From positions 6,076,001 to 6,140,000 of the forward strand of contig NZ_AP022590.1 in NCBI RefSeq assembly GCF_010731775.1: a stretch of DNA of 64,000 nucleotides, read 5' to 3'. The notes beneath the pieces were generated by a model. That model searched no databases. It was not told the origin of the DNA and worked only from the letters and a program-made list of their open reading frames with translations. The first letter of the stretch is position 1; every line of letters begins with the position of its first letter. This DNA is from Mycobacterium mantenii (GTDB lineage Bacteria; Actinomycetota; Actinomycetes; Mycobacteriales; Mycobacteriaceae). This document shows, piece by piece, positions 54,125 through 62,837 of this stretch. Both the position numbers and the translations under genes were made by a program.

Positions 54125-56404
54125 TCAGCGCTTCGGAGCGCCAAATGCCTCCGGAGTCGACATCGGCGGCGCGTCCCATCGCCGTTGCACCTCGCGCTCG
54201 GCGGCGGTGGGGATCAGGCCCGACGGCGCGAAGAACCTCGACGGCACCGGGTCGTCCTCGGTCAACGGCCGGCTCAGCCTGCTGGCCGGCCCGCGAATTG
54301 CCCCGAGCGCGACCACGACTCCGGCGATCACCACGACGACGACGGCCGCCGCGAACAGGATGGACAGCGTGCCCTGGATGAAGGTGTTCCGGATGACCGC
54401 GTCGAGCTGATGCGCGTTCTTGGCCGATCCGAACGACGTCTTGCCGGCGCTGCGCGCGGCCAGGTATTGGAAGTGCTGCGTCCAATAGCCGACGGTGGGA
54501 TCCGCGGAGAAGGTCTTCTGCCACGACGCGGTCAGCGTGACCACCAGATCCCACAGCAGCGGGACCCCGGGAATCCACGCCCACCTCAGCAGGCCCTTCT
54601 TGATGACGATCGCCGTGATGACGGTGAGCGCGATCGCCGCGAGCAGCTGGTTGGCGATGCCGAACAGCGGGAACAGCGTGTTGATGCCGCCCAGCGGGTC
54701 GGTCACGCCCATCAGCAGGATGCCGCCCCACGCGGCGACCACGGCCAGGCTGCACCCCCACACGCCGGGGCGCCAACTCGGGTTTTGCAGCTTGGTCAGC
54801 GGCCCGCCCAGATTGCCGAGCGAATCGGAGAGCATGAAACGGGCGACCCTGGTGCCCGCGTCGACGGCGGTGAGGATGAACAGCGCCTCGAACATGATCG
54901 CGAAGTGGTACCAGAACGCCTTGAGACCGGCGCCGCCGAAGGCCCGGTTCAGCACCTCGGACATGCCCACCGCCAGCGTGGGGGCCCCGCCGGTGCGGGA
55001 CACGATCGATTTTTCGCCGACGACGGCGGCGGCCTGGTTCAGCTGATCGGCGGTTGCCGGGCCACCCGGCAACCCGAGCCCGTTGACGTAGTGCGCCGCA
55101 GTGGCCGCGGTGCCGCCGGTCTGCGCGGCCGGAGCGTTGAGGGCGAAGTACACGTGCTGGTCCAGGATCGCCGCGCTGATCAGCGCCATGACGGCGACGA
55201 ACGACTCGGTCAGCATGCCGCCGTAGCCGATGAAGCGCATCTGGCTTTCCTTCTCCAGCAGCTTGGGCGTCGTCCCCGACGAGATGAGCGCGTGAAAACC
55301 GGACAGCGCGCCGCACGCGATGGTGATGAACAGGAAGGGAAACAGCGAGCCGGGGAACACCGGCCCGTCGCCGCTGTGGGCGAACCGCGAGACCGCCGGC
55401 GCCTGGATGAGCGGGTGCGCGAGGAAGATCCCGAGCGCCAGCAACGCGATGGCGCCGACCTTCATGAACGTCGACAGGTAGTCGCGCGGCGCCAGCAGCA
55501 ACCACACCGGCAGCGCCGACGCCACGAAGCCGTAGATGATGATCAGCCACGAGACCGTGACCGCCGAAAGGTTCAACCAGGATGCGCCCCAAGGGGTTTC
55601 GCTGACCCAGTTGCCGGAGACCACGGCCAGCATCAGCAACGCGAAACCGATGAGTGAGACTTCCCCGACCCGGCCGGGACGCAGGAACCGCAGGTAGCAG
55701 CCCATGAACACGGCGATCGGAATCGTCATGGCGATGGAGAACACGCCCCACGGGCTCTGGGCCAGTCCGCGCACCACGACCAAGGCCAGCACCGCGATGA
55801 TCATCACCATGATGACCAGGACGCCCACCATCGCGGCGGCCCCGCCGGCAGCGCCCAGCTCGTCACGGGCCATCTGGCCCAGCGAACGGCCCCGCCGCCG
55901 GGTGGAGATCCACAACACCAGGTAATCCTGCACGGCGCCCGCGAATACCGCGCCGAAGATGATCCAGATGCTGCAGGGCAGATAGCCCATCTGGGTGGCC
56001 AGCACCGGACCGACGAGGGGCCCGGCGCCGGCGATGGCGGCGAAGTGATGGCCGAACAGCACCCGACGGTCGGTCGGCACGTAATCGGTGCCGTCGTCGA
56101 ATAATTCGGCGGGCGTGGCGTGGTCGTCGCGCGGCCGGACGATCTTCAATTCGATCAGCCGGGCATAGAACCGGAATCCGATCAGGTACGTGCAGATCGC
56201 CGCGACGACGATCCACACCGCGTTGACCGTCTCGCCCCGGGCGAACGCGATGATCGCCCACGCGGCGGCGCCGAGCACCGCGATGATCGCGAACGCGACC
56301 TTGTGCCGGGCGGTGATGGGGGAGCGGTCGACGATAGCGACGGGTGGCAGGTCGTCATCGGTGTGGATGTAGCTGACGTCTGTGTCGCGCCCTGTGACTG
56401 CCAC
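54125..56404 (-). CDS. cstA: Carbon starvation protein A (pyruvate/peptide transporter)
   Basis: The protein has 759 residues from a GTG, matching the M. tuberculosis CstA length (about 758). Some sixteen helices carry the CstA marks GHHFAAIAGAGPLVGPVLA, IFGAVFAGAVQDYLVLW, GALSGFHALISSGTTPK and NTLFPLFGIANQLLAA. CstA members import pyruvate or small peptides during starvation. It follows ligB after 44 bases, the order remembered from M. tuberculosis. Confidence 0.95.
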   Translation of the reverse strand: MAVTGRDTDVSYIHTDDDLPPVAIVDRSPITARHKVAFAIIAVLGAAAWAIIAFARGETVNAVWIVVAAICTYLIGFRFYARLIELKIVRPRDDHATPAELFDDGTDYVPTDRRVLFGHHFAAIAGAGPLVGPVLATQMGYLPCSIWIIFGAVFAGAVQDYLVLWISTRRRGRSLGQMARDELGAAGGAAAMVGVLVIMVMIIAVLALVVVRGLAQSPWGVFSIAMTIPIAVFMGCYLRFLRPGRVGEVSLIGFALLMLAVVSGNWVSETPWGASWLNLSAVTVSWLIIIYGFVASALPVWLLLAPRDYLSTFMKVGAIALLALGIFLAHPLIQAPAVSRFAHSGDGPVFPGSLFPFLFITIACGALSGFHALISSGTTPKLLEKESQMRFIGYGGMLTESFVAVMALISAAILDQHVYFALNAPAAQTGGTAATAAHYVNGLGLPGGPATADQLNQAAAVVGEKSIVSRTGGAPTLAVGMSEVLNRAFGGAGLKAFWYHFAIMFEALFILTAVDAGTRVARFMLSDSLGNLGGPLTKLQNPSWRPGVWGCSLAVVAAWGGILLMGVTDPLGGINTLFPLFGIANQLLAAIALTVITAIVIKKGLLRWAWIPGVPLLWDLVVTLTASWQKTFSADPTVGYWTQHFQYLAARSAGKTSFGSAKNAHQLDAVIRNTFIQGTLSILFAAAVVVVVIAGVVVALGAIRGPASRLSRPLTEDDPVPSRFFAPSGLIPTAAEREVQRRWDAPPMSTPEAFGAPKR

Positions 56405-56448
56405 GGCGGAAACCCTACGCGCGCAAGCCAACTGCGCCTGTCCGAAAT

Positions 56449-57990
56449 TCAGTACAGCGCGCGCACGGCGTCGATGGTGTCGGCTTCGGCTGGGCTCTTG
56501 TCGTCGCGGTAGCGCAGCACGCGCGCGAACCGCAGTGCCAGACCGCCGGGGTAGCGCGACGACTTCTGCACTCCGTCCAGCGCGATTTCGACCACCTGCT
56601 CGGGCCGCACGTGTACGACGTACCCGTCGGTGCCGCCGACCGCGAGTTCGCCGAACCGGGCGGTCTGCCACTCCAGCATGGCGTCGGTCATGCCCTTGAA
56701 AGTCTTTCCCACCATGATGAATTCGCCGGTGACCGGATCGCGGGCGCCCAGGTGGATGTTGGAGAGTTTGCCGCGGCGGCGACCCGATCCCCACTCCACC
56801 GCGAGCACCACCAAATCCAGCGTGTGCACCGGCTTGACCTTCAGCCAGCCCGCTCCCCGGCGACCCGCCGCATACGGCGTGTCCGGCGCCTTGGCCATCA
56901 CACCCTCGTGGCCGGCGGCCAGCGTCGCGTCCAGGAAGGCGCCCGCCTCCGCGGGGTCGGCGGTGAACAGCCGATCGACCCGCTGCGCCGGCGGCACCAA
57001 TGCATCCAGGGCGGCCAGCCGCTCGGTGGTCGGCGCGTCGAGCAGGTCGACGCCGTCGCGATGCAGGATGTCGAAGAAGAACACCGAAAGCCGTTGCGCG
57101 GCAAGGGCTGCAGCGATGTCGACGGAGCGGCCGAAGCGCGAGGCGGTGACCTGAAACCGGTGCGGCCGATTATCGGGCCGCAGCGCGATCGCCTCGCCGT
57201 CGGCGATGAGGTTGTCGACCGGCAGCGCCAGCGTCGCCTCCACCACTTCGGGCAGCCGGGCGGTGACGTCGTCCAGGCTCCTGGTGTAGACGGTGACCTG
57301 GTCGCCGGCGCGATGGATCTGCACCCGCGCGCCGTCCAGCTTGGCCTCGAAAATCGCCTGCCCGCCGTGGCGTTCGATCGCGTCGGCCACGCCCGTCGCG
57401 GTCTGCGCCAGCATAGGGCCGACCGGCCGGCCGACCCGCAGGGTGAACGCGTCCAGCGCCGACGCCGAGCCGGACGAGGGGCCGGAAAGGGCCGCCGCCG
57501 CCACCGCCGGCAGGTCCCCGCCCAGCATCGCGGCTCGCTGCACCACGGCGGCCGGGATCCCGGCGGCCTTGGCCACGGCGTCGGTCATGATCCCGGCCAG
57601 TGCGCCCTGGCGCAGTTCGCCGCCGAGGAGTCGCAGCAGAAAGGTCTGCTCGGTTTCGGTGGCGGCGGCGAATAGGGCGTTCACCAGAGCGGCGCGGCGC
57701 GCCTGCGCGCCCTTGCCCGACACGGCGCCGATGTCGGAGAAGGTAGCGTCGACGCCGGTGACGGTCAGCGTGGCCTGTGTGGCCGCCGACGGCCGCGAGC
57801 GCAGCGCCGCCCAGCCCACGCCGATCTGGCGCTGCCGCAGCTCACCGGAAAGCCACGACACAATGATGGCGACCCGCGCGGCGTCGGGCGCGGCGCGGGC
57901 CAGCAGGTCGGCGATGTGGGCGACCTTGGTCAGCCGCGACGATGTGCTTCCGACGTCGTTTGACGTCGTTGCCACGTCGAGAAGGAGCAC
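56449..57990 (-). CDS. ligB: ATP-dependent DNA ligase LigB
   Basis: The 513-residue protein has an N-terminal DNA-binding domain, then the adenylation motif [13 protein letters not shown] with nucleophile K217, [16 protein letters not shown] (motif Ia/III region), [29 protein letters not shown] (motif IV), [19 protein letters not shown] (motif V) and the OB fold. M. tuberculosis LigB (Rv3062) has 507 residues. It seals nicks with ATP and is non-essential beside NAD-dependent LigA. Confidence 0.95.
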   Translation of the reverse strand: MLLLDVATTSNDVGSTSSRLTKVAHIADLLARAAPDAARVAIIVSWLSGELRQRQIGVGWAALRSRPSAATQATLTVTGVDATFSDIGAVSGKGAQARRAALVNALFAAATETEQTFLLRLLGGELRQGALAGIMTDAVAKAAGIPAAVVQRAAMLGGDLPAVAAAALSGPSSGSASALDAFTLRVGRPVGPMLAQTATGVADAIERHGGQAIFEAKLDGARVQIHRAGDQVTVYTRSLDDVTARLPEVVEATLALPVDNLIADGEAIALRPDNRPHRFQVTASRFGRSVDIAAALAAQRLSVFFFDILHRDGVDLLDAPTTERLAALDALVPPAQRVDRLFTADPAEAGAFLDATLAAGHEGVMAKAPDTPYAAGRRGAGWLKVKPVHTLDLVVLAVEWGSGRRRGKLSNIHLGARDPVTGEFIMVGKTFKGMTDAMLEWQTARFGELAVGGTDGYVVHVRPEQVVEIALDGVQKSSRYPGGLALRFARVLRYRDDKSPAEADTIDAVRALY

Positions 57991-58034
57991 GGTTGCCAGC
58001 TTGGCATGGCTCGGTGACAGGCCTGGAGAACGGA

Positions 58035-58061
58035 CACGCTAGCGTGCCTACGTAACGTTAC
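58035..58061. promoter_or_regulatory. Two adjacent palindromes before an SDR gene
   Basis: CACGCTAGCGTG (58035-58046, perfect 12 bp) and GTAACGTTAC (58052-58061, perfect 10 bp) lie in the 111-base divergent spacer between ligB and the SDR, about 40 bases before the SDR start. Either could be a repressor site; the second resembles short TetR/FadR-type half-site arrangements. Confidence 0.45.
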
Positions 58062-58101
58062 AGATTGCACGGGTTCTGACAACCACGAAGGAGACGTCCG
58101 G

Positions 58102-58860
58102 ATGGAGATAAACGGGAAGAAGGCCGTCGTCATCGGCGGCGCATCGGGGATGGGACGCGCCACCGCGGAACTGTTCGCCGCGCGCGGGGCGGATGTCGCC
58201 GTCCTCGACCGTGAGGGTTCCGACGGCAAGGCGGTCGCCGAGGGCTTCGGCGGCGCGTTCTACCCCGTCGACGTCACCGACTTCACCGGCACCGAAGAGA
58301 CGCTGCAGACCGCTGTCGACAAGCTCGGCGGCCTGCACGTCATCGTCACCACCGCCGGCGGTGGCATCGCCAAGCGGACGATGACCAAGTCCGGTCCGCA
58401 CGACCTCGAATCCTTCCAGTCCGTGATCGACCTCAACCTCATCGCGTCCTTCAACATCAGCCGGCTGGCCGCCGCGCATATGGCCAAGAACGAGCCCGAG
58501 GACGAGGAACGCGGCGTCATCATCAACACCGCCTCCATCGCGGCCTTCGAGGGCCAGATCGGGCAGGTCGCCTACACCGCCGCCAAGGCGGGTATCGCGG
58601 GCATGTGCCTGACCATGGCCCGCGACCTGGGCTCGCTGGGCATCCGGGTGCTGGCCATCGCCCCGAGCCTGTTCGCCACCGGACTGACCCAGGGCATCCC
58701 GGACGAGTTCGCGGCGGCGCTCACCAAGGACGCGGCGTTCCCCAAGCGCCTCGGCCGTCCCGAGGAGTACGCGAAGCTGGCCGCCGCCATCGTGGACAAC
58801 CCGATGCTCAACGGGCAGTGCCTGCGACTGGACGCCGGACAGCGGTTCGCACCCAAGTAG
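58102..58860 (+). CDS. Short-chain dehydrogenase (3-hydroxyacyl-CoA dehydrogenase type II-like)
   Basis: The protein has 252 residues from an ATG seven bases after AAGGAGA. KAVVIGGASGMGRATAELF, VAVLDREGSD (NAD-preferring aspartate), IINTASIAAFEGQIGQVAY (Ser) and YTAAKAGIAGM (Tyr/Lys), then MLNGQCLRLDAGQRF, match HSD17B10-like 3-hydroxyacyl-CoA dehydrogenases. The FadE22-like gene downstream supports a role in acyl-CoA or steroid degradation. Confidence 0.9.
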   Translation: MEINGKKAVVIGGASGMGRATAELFAARGADVAVLDREGSDGKAVAEGFGGAFYPVDVTDFTGTEETLQTAVDKLGGLHVIVTTAGGGIAKRTMTKSGPHDLESFQSVIDLNLIASFNISRLAAAHMAKNEPEDEERGVIINTASIAAFEGQIGQVAYTAAKAGIAGMCLTMARDLGSLGIRVLAIAPSLFATGLTQGIPDEFAAALTKDAAFPKRLGRPEEYAKLAAAIVDNPMLNGQCLRLDAGQRFAPK

Positions 58861-58890
58861 CCGCCCCCCGTTGGGTCCCTCCCCGCATTA

Positions 58891-58899
58891 AGTACACTC
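58891..58899 (+). promoter_or_regulatory. Candidate -10 element of fadE22
   Basis: AGTACACTC, containing TACACT as a -10-like hexamer, lies 137 bases before the fadE22 start in a 175-base spacer. The same nine bases occur at 61569 in front of the thiolase-like gene, suggesting shared sigma or regulator use. Confidence 0.4.
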
Positions 58900-59035
58900 T
58901 TTAGGCAGCCGCCCCGCTTCCCCTCGAAGCGGGGCAGGCCACCCAGCTTCAGCCCCGACGTTGCGGGCCGCGCGGCGGCCCAAGCGGGAGCGGGACGATC
59001 ACACCCGGCTGGCATGCGGCGCGAGGAGGGCCCTC

Positions 59036-61213
59036 ATGGGTATCGCAATAACCGACGACCATCGTGAACTCGCCGAGGTGGCGCGCGGGTTCTTGACCTC
59101 GCAGAAGGCGCGCTGGGCGGCGCGATCGCTGCTCGACGCCTCCGACGAGCCCCGCCCGGGGTTCTGGCACAACCTGGTCGAACTGGGCTGGCTCGGCCTG
59201 CACGTCGACGAGGAATACGGCGGCTCGGGCTTCGGACTGCCCGAGCTCGTCGTGGTGATCGAGGAACTCGGACGCGCGGTAGCGCCGGGGCCCTTCGTGC
59301 CCACCGTGATCGCGTCCGCCGTGATCGCCAAAGACGGTACCGCCGAACAGAAGTCGCGGCTGCTGCCCGGCCTGATCGATGGAACCGTCACCGCCGGCAT
59401 CGGGCTGGACGGCCAGGTGCGGGTCAACGACGGCTCAAAAGGTCGGATAGCCGAGGGTGAGGCCGGAATCGTCCTGGGGGCCGGGCTGGCCGAGCTGTTG
59501 CTGATCGCGGCGGGTGACGACGTTCTGGTGCTCGAGCGCGGCCGCGACGGTGTGTCGGTCGAGGTGCCGGAGAACTTCGATCCGACCCGGCGGTCCGGCC
59601 GCGTTCGCCTGGAGAACGTGCGCGTCTCCGACGATGACGTGCTGGCGGGGGCGCGCCCATCGGCGTTGGCCCGGGCCCGCACCCTGCTGGCCGCCGAGGC
59701 GGTGGGCGGGGCGTCGGACTGCGTCGACGCCGCCGTCGACTACGCCAAGGTGCGCCAGCAATTCGGGCGCACCATCGCCACGTTCCAAGCGGTCAAGCAT
59801 CATTGCGCCAACATGCTGGTCGGCGCGGAGTCCGGGATCGCCGCCGTCTGGGACGCCGCCCGCGCGGCGGGCGAGGACGAGGAGCAATTCCGGCTGGTGG
59901 CCGCGGTGGCCGCGACGCTGGCGTTGCCCGCCTACGTCCGCAACGCCGAACTCAACATTCAGGTGCACGGCGGCATCGGCTTCACCTGGGAACACGACGC
60001 GCATCTGCACCTGCGCCGGGCGGTGGTGACCACCGCGCTGTTCGGTGGCGACGCACCGGCCGCCGACGTCTTCGAGCGCACCGCCGCCGGCGCCGTCCGC
60101 GAGAACAGCCTGGACCTGCCCCCGGAAGCCGAAGAACTGCGCACCAGCATCCGCGCCGACGCCACCGAGATCGCCGCCCTGGGCAAAGAGGCCCAGCGCG
60201 ACAAGCTGATCGAGACCGGCTACGTGATGCCGCACTGGCCCAAGCCGTGGGGACGCGCGGCCGACGCGGTGGCGCAGCTGGTGATCGAGGAGGAGTTCCG
60301 CGCGGCCGGCATCAAGCGACCCGACTACGGGATCACCGGCTGGGTGATCCTGACGCTGATCCAGCACGGAACACCTTGGCAGATAGAACGATTCGTGGAG
60401 AAGGCGCTGCGCAAGGACGAGATCTGGTGCCAGCTGTTCTCTGAGCCCGACGCCGGATCGGACGCCGCGTCCATCAAGACGCGCGCCACCCGGGTGGACG
60501 GCGGCTGGAAGATCAACGGCCAGAAGGTCTGGACCAGCGGGGCGCACTATTGCGCACGCGGCCTTGCCACGGTGCGCACCGACCCCGACGCCCCGAAGCA
60601 CGCCGGCATCACCACGGTGATCATCGACATGAAGGCGCCCGAGGTCGAGGTGCGGCCGCTGCGGCAGATCACCGGCGGCTCGGACTTCAACGAGGTCTTC
60701 TTCAACGACCTGTTCGTCCCCGACGAAGACGTCGTCGGGGCGCCCAACTCCGGGTGGACCGTCGCGCGCGCAACGCTGGGCAACGAGCGTGTCAGCATCG
60801 GCGGCAGCGGCTCGTTCTACGAGGGGCTGGCCGACCAACTCGTGCAGCTCACCGAGCAACGCCCGGATCGGTTGGCGGGCGGGCGAATTCGAGTCGGCTC
60901 GTACCTCGCCGAGGAAACCGCGCTGCGGCTGCTAAACCTGCGGCGCGCCGCGCGCAGCGTCGAAGGCGCGGGACCCGGCCCGGAAGGCAACGTCACCAAG
61001 CTGAAGCTGGCCGAGCACATGGTGGAAGGCGCCGCGATCATGGCGGCGCTGCTGGGTCCCGAGGTCGCGCTGACGGACGGTCCCGGCGCCCTGGCCGGCC
61101 GGCTGATGATGGGGGCCCGCGGCATGGCGATCGCCGGTGGCACATCGGAAGTGACGCGCAATCAGATCGCCGAGCGGATCCTCGGCATGCCGCGCGACCC
61201 GCTGATCAACTAG
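59036..61213 (+). CDS. fadE22: Tandem-domain acyl-CoA dehydrogenase FadE22-like
   Basis: The protein has 725 residues from an ATG behind GAGGAGG; M. tuberculosis FadE22 (Rv3061c) is about 721. It contains two ACAD folds. The first, residues 1-360, includes LGLHVDEEYGGSGFGLPELV and IQVHGGIGFTWEHDAHLHLR. The second, 380-725, includes WCQLFSEPDAGSDAASIKTR, KINGQKVWTSGAHYCARG and AIAGGTSEVTRNQIAERILG. The fused pair mimics the heterodimeric ACADs of steroid degradation. It ends ten bases before a convergent DUF35 gene. Confidence 0.92.
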   Translation: MGIAITDDHRELAEVARGFLTSQKARWAARSLLDASDEPRPGFWHNLVELGWLGLHVDEEYGGSGFGLPELVVVIEELGRAVAPGPFVPTVIASAVIAKDGTAEQKSRLLPGLIDGTVTAGIGLDGQVRVNDGSKGRIAEGEAGIVLGAGLAELLLIAAGDDVLVLERGRDGVSVEVPENFDPTRRSGRVRLENVRVSDDDVLAGARPSALARARTLLAAEAVGGASDCVDAAVDYAKVRQQFGRTIATFQAVKHHCANMLVGAESGIAAVWDAARAAGEDEEQFRLVAAVAATLALPAYVRNAELNIQVHGGIGFTWEHDAHLHLRRAVVTTALFGGDAPAADVFERTAAGAVRENSLDLPPEAEELRTSIRADATEIAALGKEAQRDKLIETGYVMPHWPKPWGRAADAVAQLVIEEEFRAAGIKRPDYGITGWVILTLIQHGTPWQIERFVEKALRKDEIWCQLFSEPDAGSDAASIKTRATRVDGGWKINGQKVWTSGAHYCARGLATVRTDPDAPKHAGITTVIIDMKAPEVEVRPLRQITGGSDFNEVFFNDLFVPDEDVVGAPNSGWTVARATLGNERVSIGGSGSFYEGLADQLVQLTEQRPDRLAGGRIRVGSYLAEETALRLLNLRRAARSVEGAGPGPEGNVTKLKLAEHMVEGAAIMAALLGPEVALTDGPGALAGRLMMGARGMAIAGGTSEVTRNQIAERILGMPRDPLIN

Positions 61214-61223
61214 TCCGCGGACG

Positions 61224-61559
61224 TCAGGCCGGCGCGAACTGCGCCGCGCCGCCGCTGCCGCGCTGCGGCCGCAGCTCGACGGGCATGCCACAGGTCACCG
61301 AATCCGGTTCGCAGTCAACGATGTTGGCGGCGACCCGCAGGCCGCTCTGTTCGGCGAGCTCGACGATGGCGATGACGTACGGGGTGGGGATCTCCGGGTT
61401 GTACGGGTGATGGTTGACCGTGTAGGTGAACACGGTGCCCCGCCCGGAGACTTCTCGCGACACCAGCGGGCCCCCACACTCGCGGCATTTGCCGCTGGCC
61501 GGATGCACCCAGCGCGCGCAGTCGTCGCAGTACTCGATCAGCAGCGGCCCGTCCGACAC
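61224..61559 (-). CDS. DUF35 OB-fold protein with rubredoxin-like zinc ribbon
   Basis: The protein has 111 residues from the GTG at 61559; an ATG at 61625 would overlap the divergent gene. The zinc ribbon is C-xx-C (YCDDCARW) and C-xx-C (KCRECGG), followed by the OB-fold GRGTVFTYTVNHHPYNPEIP and PYVIAIVELAEQSGLRVAA. DUF35 proteins pair with thiolase-like lipid-transfer proteins, as ChsH2-Ltp2 does in cholesterol side-chain aldol cleavage. The divergent neighbour is such a protein. Confidence 0.85.
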   Translation of the reverse strand: MSDGPLLIEYCDDCARWVHPASGKCRECGGPLVSREVSGRGTVFTYTVNHHPYNPEIPTPYVIAIVELAEQSGLRVAANIVDCEPDSVTCGMPVELRPQRGSGGAAQFAPA

Positions 61560-61568
61560 GACGAATAC

Positions 61569-61577
61569 AGTACACTC
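61569..61577 (+). promoter_or_regulatory. Candidate -10 element of the thiolase-like gene
   Basis: This second copy of AGTACACTC lies 47-55 bases before the ATG at 61624 and just outside the divergent DUF35 start. See the copy at 58891. Confidence 0.4.
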
Positions 61578-61623
61578 AATTGATTCGATGGCGGCGGTGG
61601 GTGTGGTCTGACGGGCGGTGTGC

Positions 61624-62817
61624 ATGACGCATTTCGAAAAAGACGCGATCTTGTCCGGCATCGGGATCTCGCGGATCGGCCGTCGCACCGGCATCCCGGG
61701 CCTGGAGCTGACCATGGAGGCGGTGCGCGCCGCCATCGAGGACGCCGGACTGGCCGCCACCGACATCGACGGCATCGCCACGCTGGGTGACACACCGGCG
61801 GCGGACGTCAACGCCCAGCTGCGCATCGACGCCGCGGACTGCGGGTCGGGCTTCGGCACCGGCGGCTTGCTTTCGCCGGTGATGTCGGCATGCCGCGCGG
61901 TCGCCGAACGCCGCGCCCGCCACGTGGTGGTGTACCGGACGATACAAATGCTGGGCGGCACGGTCCCGGTCAAGCAGGAGGAAAACGCGCCCGCCCCGCC
62001 GCTGGCGCGGATGTTCGAGACGCCCGAAGGCGAGCCGAAGCCCGCCGTCGGCGCAATGGACGACGTCAACGATCTGGTTGCGGCGCACGCCTACTCGGCC
62101 GCCAACTGGCTGGCGCTCAACTGCCGCCGCCACATGGAGCTGTACGGGACCACCAAGGAACAGCTGGGCTGGATAGCGCTCAACGGCAGGCGCAACGCGG
62201 CGCTGAATCTTCTTGCGGTGTACCGGGATCCGATGACGATGGCCGATTACCTGGGCGCGCGGCTGGTATCCACCCCGCTCGGGCTGCTGGACTGCGACGT
62301 CCCGATCGACGGCTCGATCGCGGTGGTGGTGTCGCACGCCGAGTACGCCGCGGACTGTCCACACCGCGCGGTGAAGGTGGAGGCGATCGGCGGGTCCGAC
62401 GGCGCCGGCGGCTGGTTTCACCGTGCGGACTATCCGAAGATGGCGATGTCGGATGCGGCGGCGCAGATGTGGTCGCGCACGGAACTGAAGCCCGCCGACC
62501 TCCAGCTCGCCGAGTTGTACGACGGATTCACCTATCTCACCCTGGCGTGGCTGGAAGCGCTCGGGGTCTGCGGCGACGGCGAGGCCGGCCCGTTCGTCGA
62601 GGGCGGGGCGCGGATCGCCCGCGACGGGCAGCTGCCGCTGAACACCTACGGCGGCCAACTTTCGGCCGGGCGCATGCACGGCTACTGGGCGCTGCACGAA
62701 GGGTGTCTGCAATTGCGCGGTGACGCGGGGGAGCGGCAGGTATCGCGTCGCCCTGAGGTCGGGGTCGTCTCCGTCGGCGGTGGGCCCGTCGCGGGGTGCA
62801 TGCTGCTGACCTGTTGA
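61624..62817 (+). CDS. Thiolase-like lipid-transfer protein (Ltp/SCP-x thiolase domain)
   Basis: The protein has 397 residues from the ATG at 61624; a GTG six bases earlier is possible. The thiolase fold is recognisable (SGIGISRIGRRTGIPGLELT; RHVVVYRTIQM; QLAELYDGFTYLTLAWLEAL; LPLNTYGGQLSAGRMHGYWA). The thiolase nucleophile context SxCASG is absent, as in Ltp2-type aldolases, which use other residues. With the divergent DUF35 protein it is a candidate retro-aldolase for branched side chains. Confidence 0.87.
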   Translation: MTHFEKDAILSGIGISRIGRRTGIPGLELTMEAVRAAIEDAGLAATDIDGIATLGDTPAADVNAQLRIDAADCGSGFGTGGLLSPVMSACRAVAERRARHVVVYRTIQMLGGTVPVKQEENAPAPPLARMFETPEGEPKPAVGAMDDVNDLVAAHAYSAANWLALNCRRHMELYGTTKEQLGWIALNGRRNAALNLLAVYRDPMTMADYLGARLVSTPLGLLDCDVPIDGSIAVVVSHAEYAADCPHRAVKVEAIGGSDGAGGWFHRADYPKMAMSDAAAQMWSRTELKPADLQLAELYDGFTYLTLAWLEALGVCGDGEAGPFVEGGARIARDGQLPLNTYGGQLSAGRMHGYWALHEGCLQLRGDAGERQVSRRPEVGVVSVGGGPVAGCMLLTC

Positions 62818-62837
62818 TCGAGAGCGATCGAGCCCGG

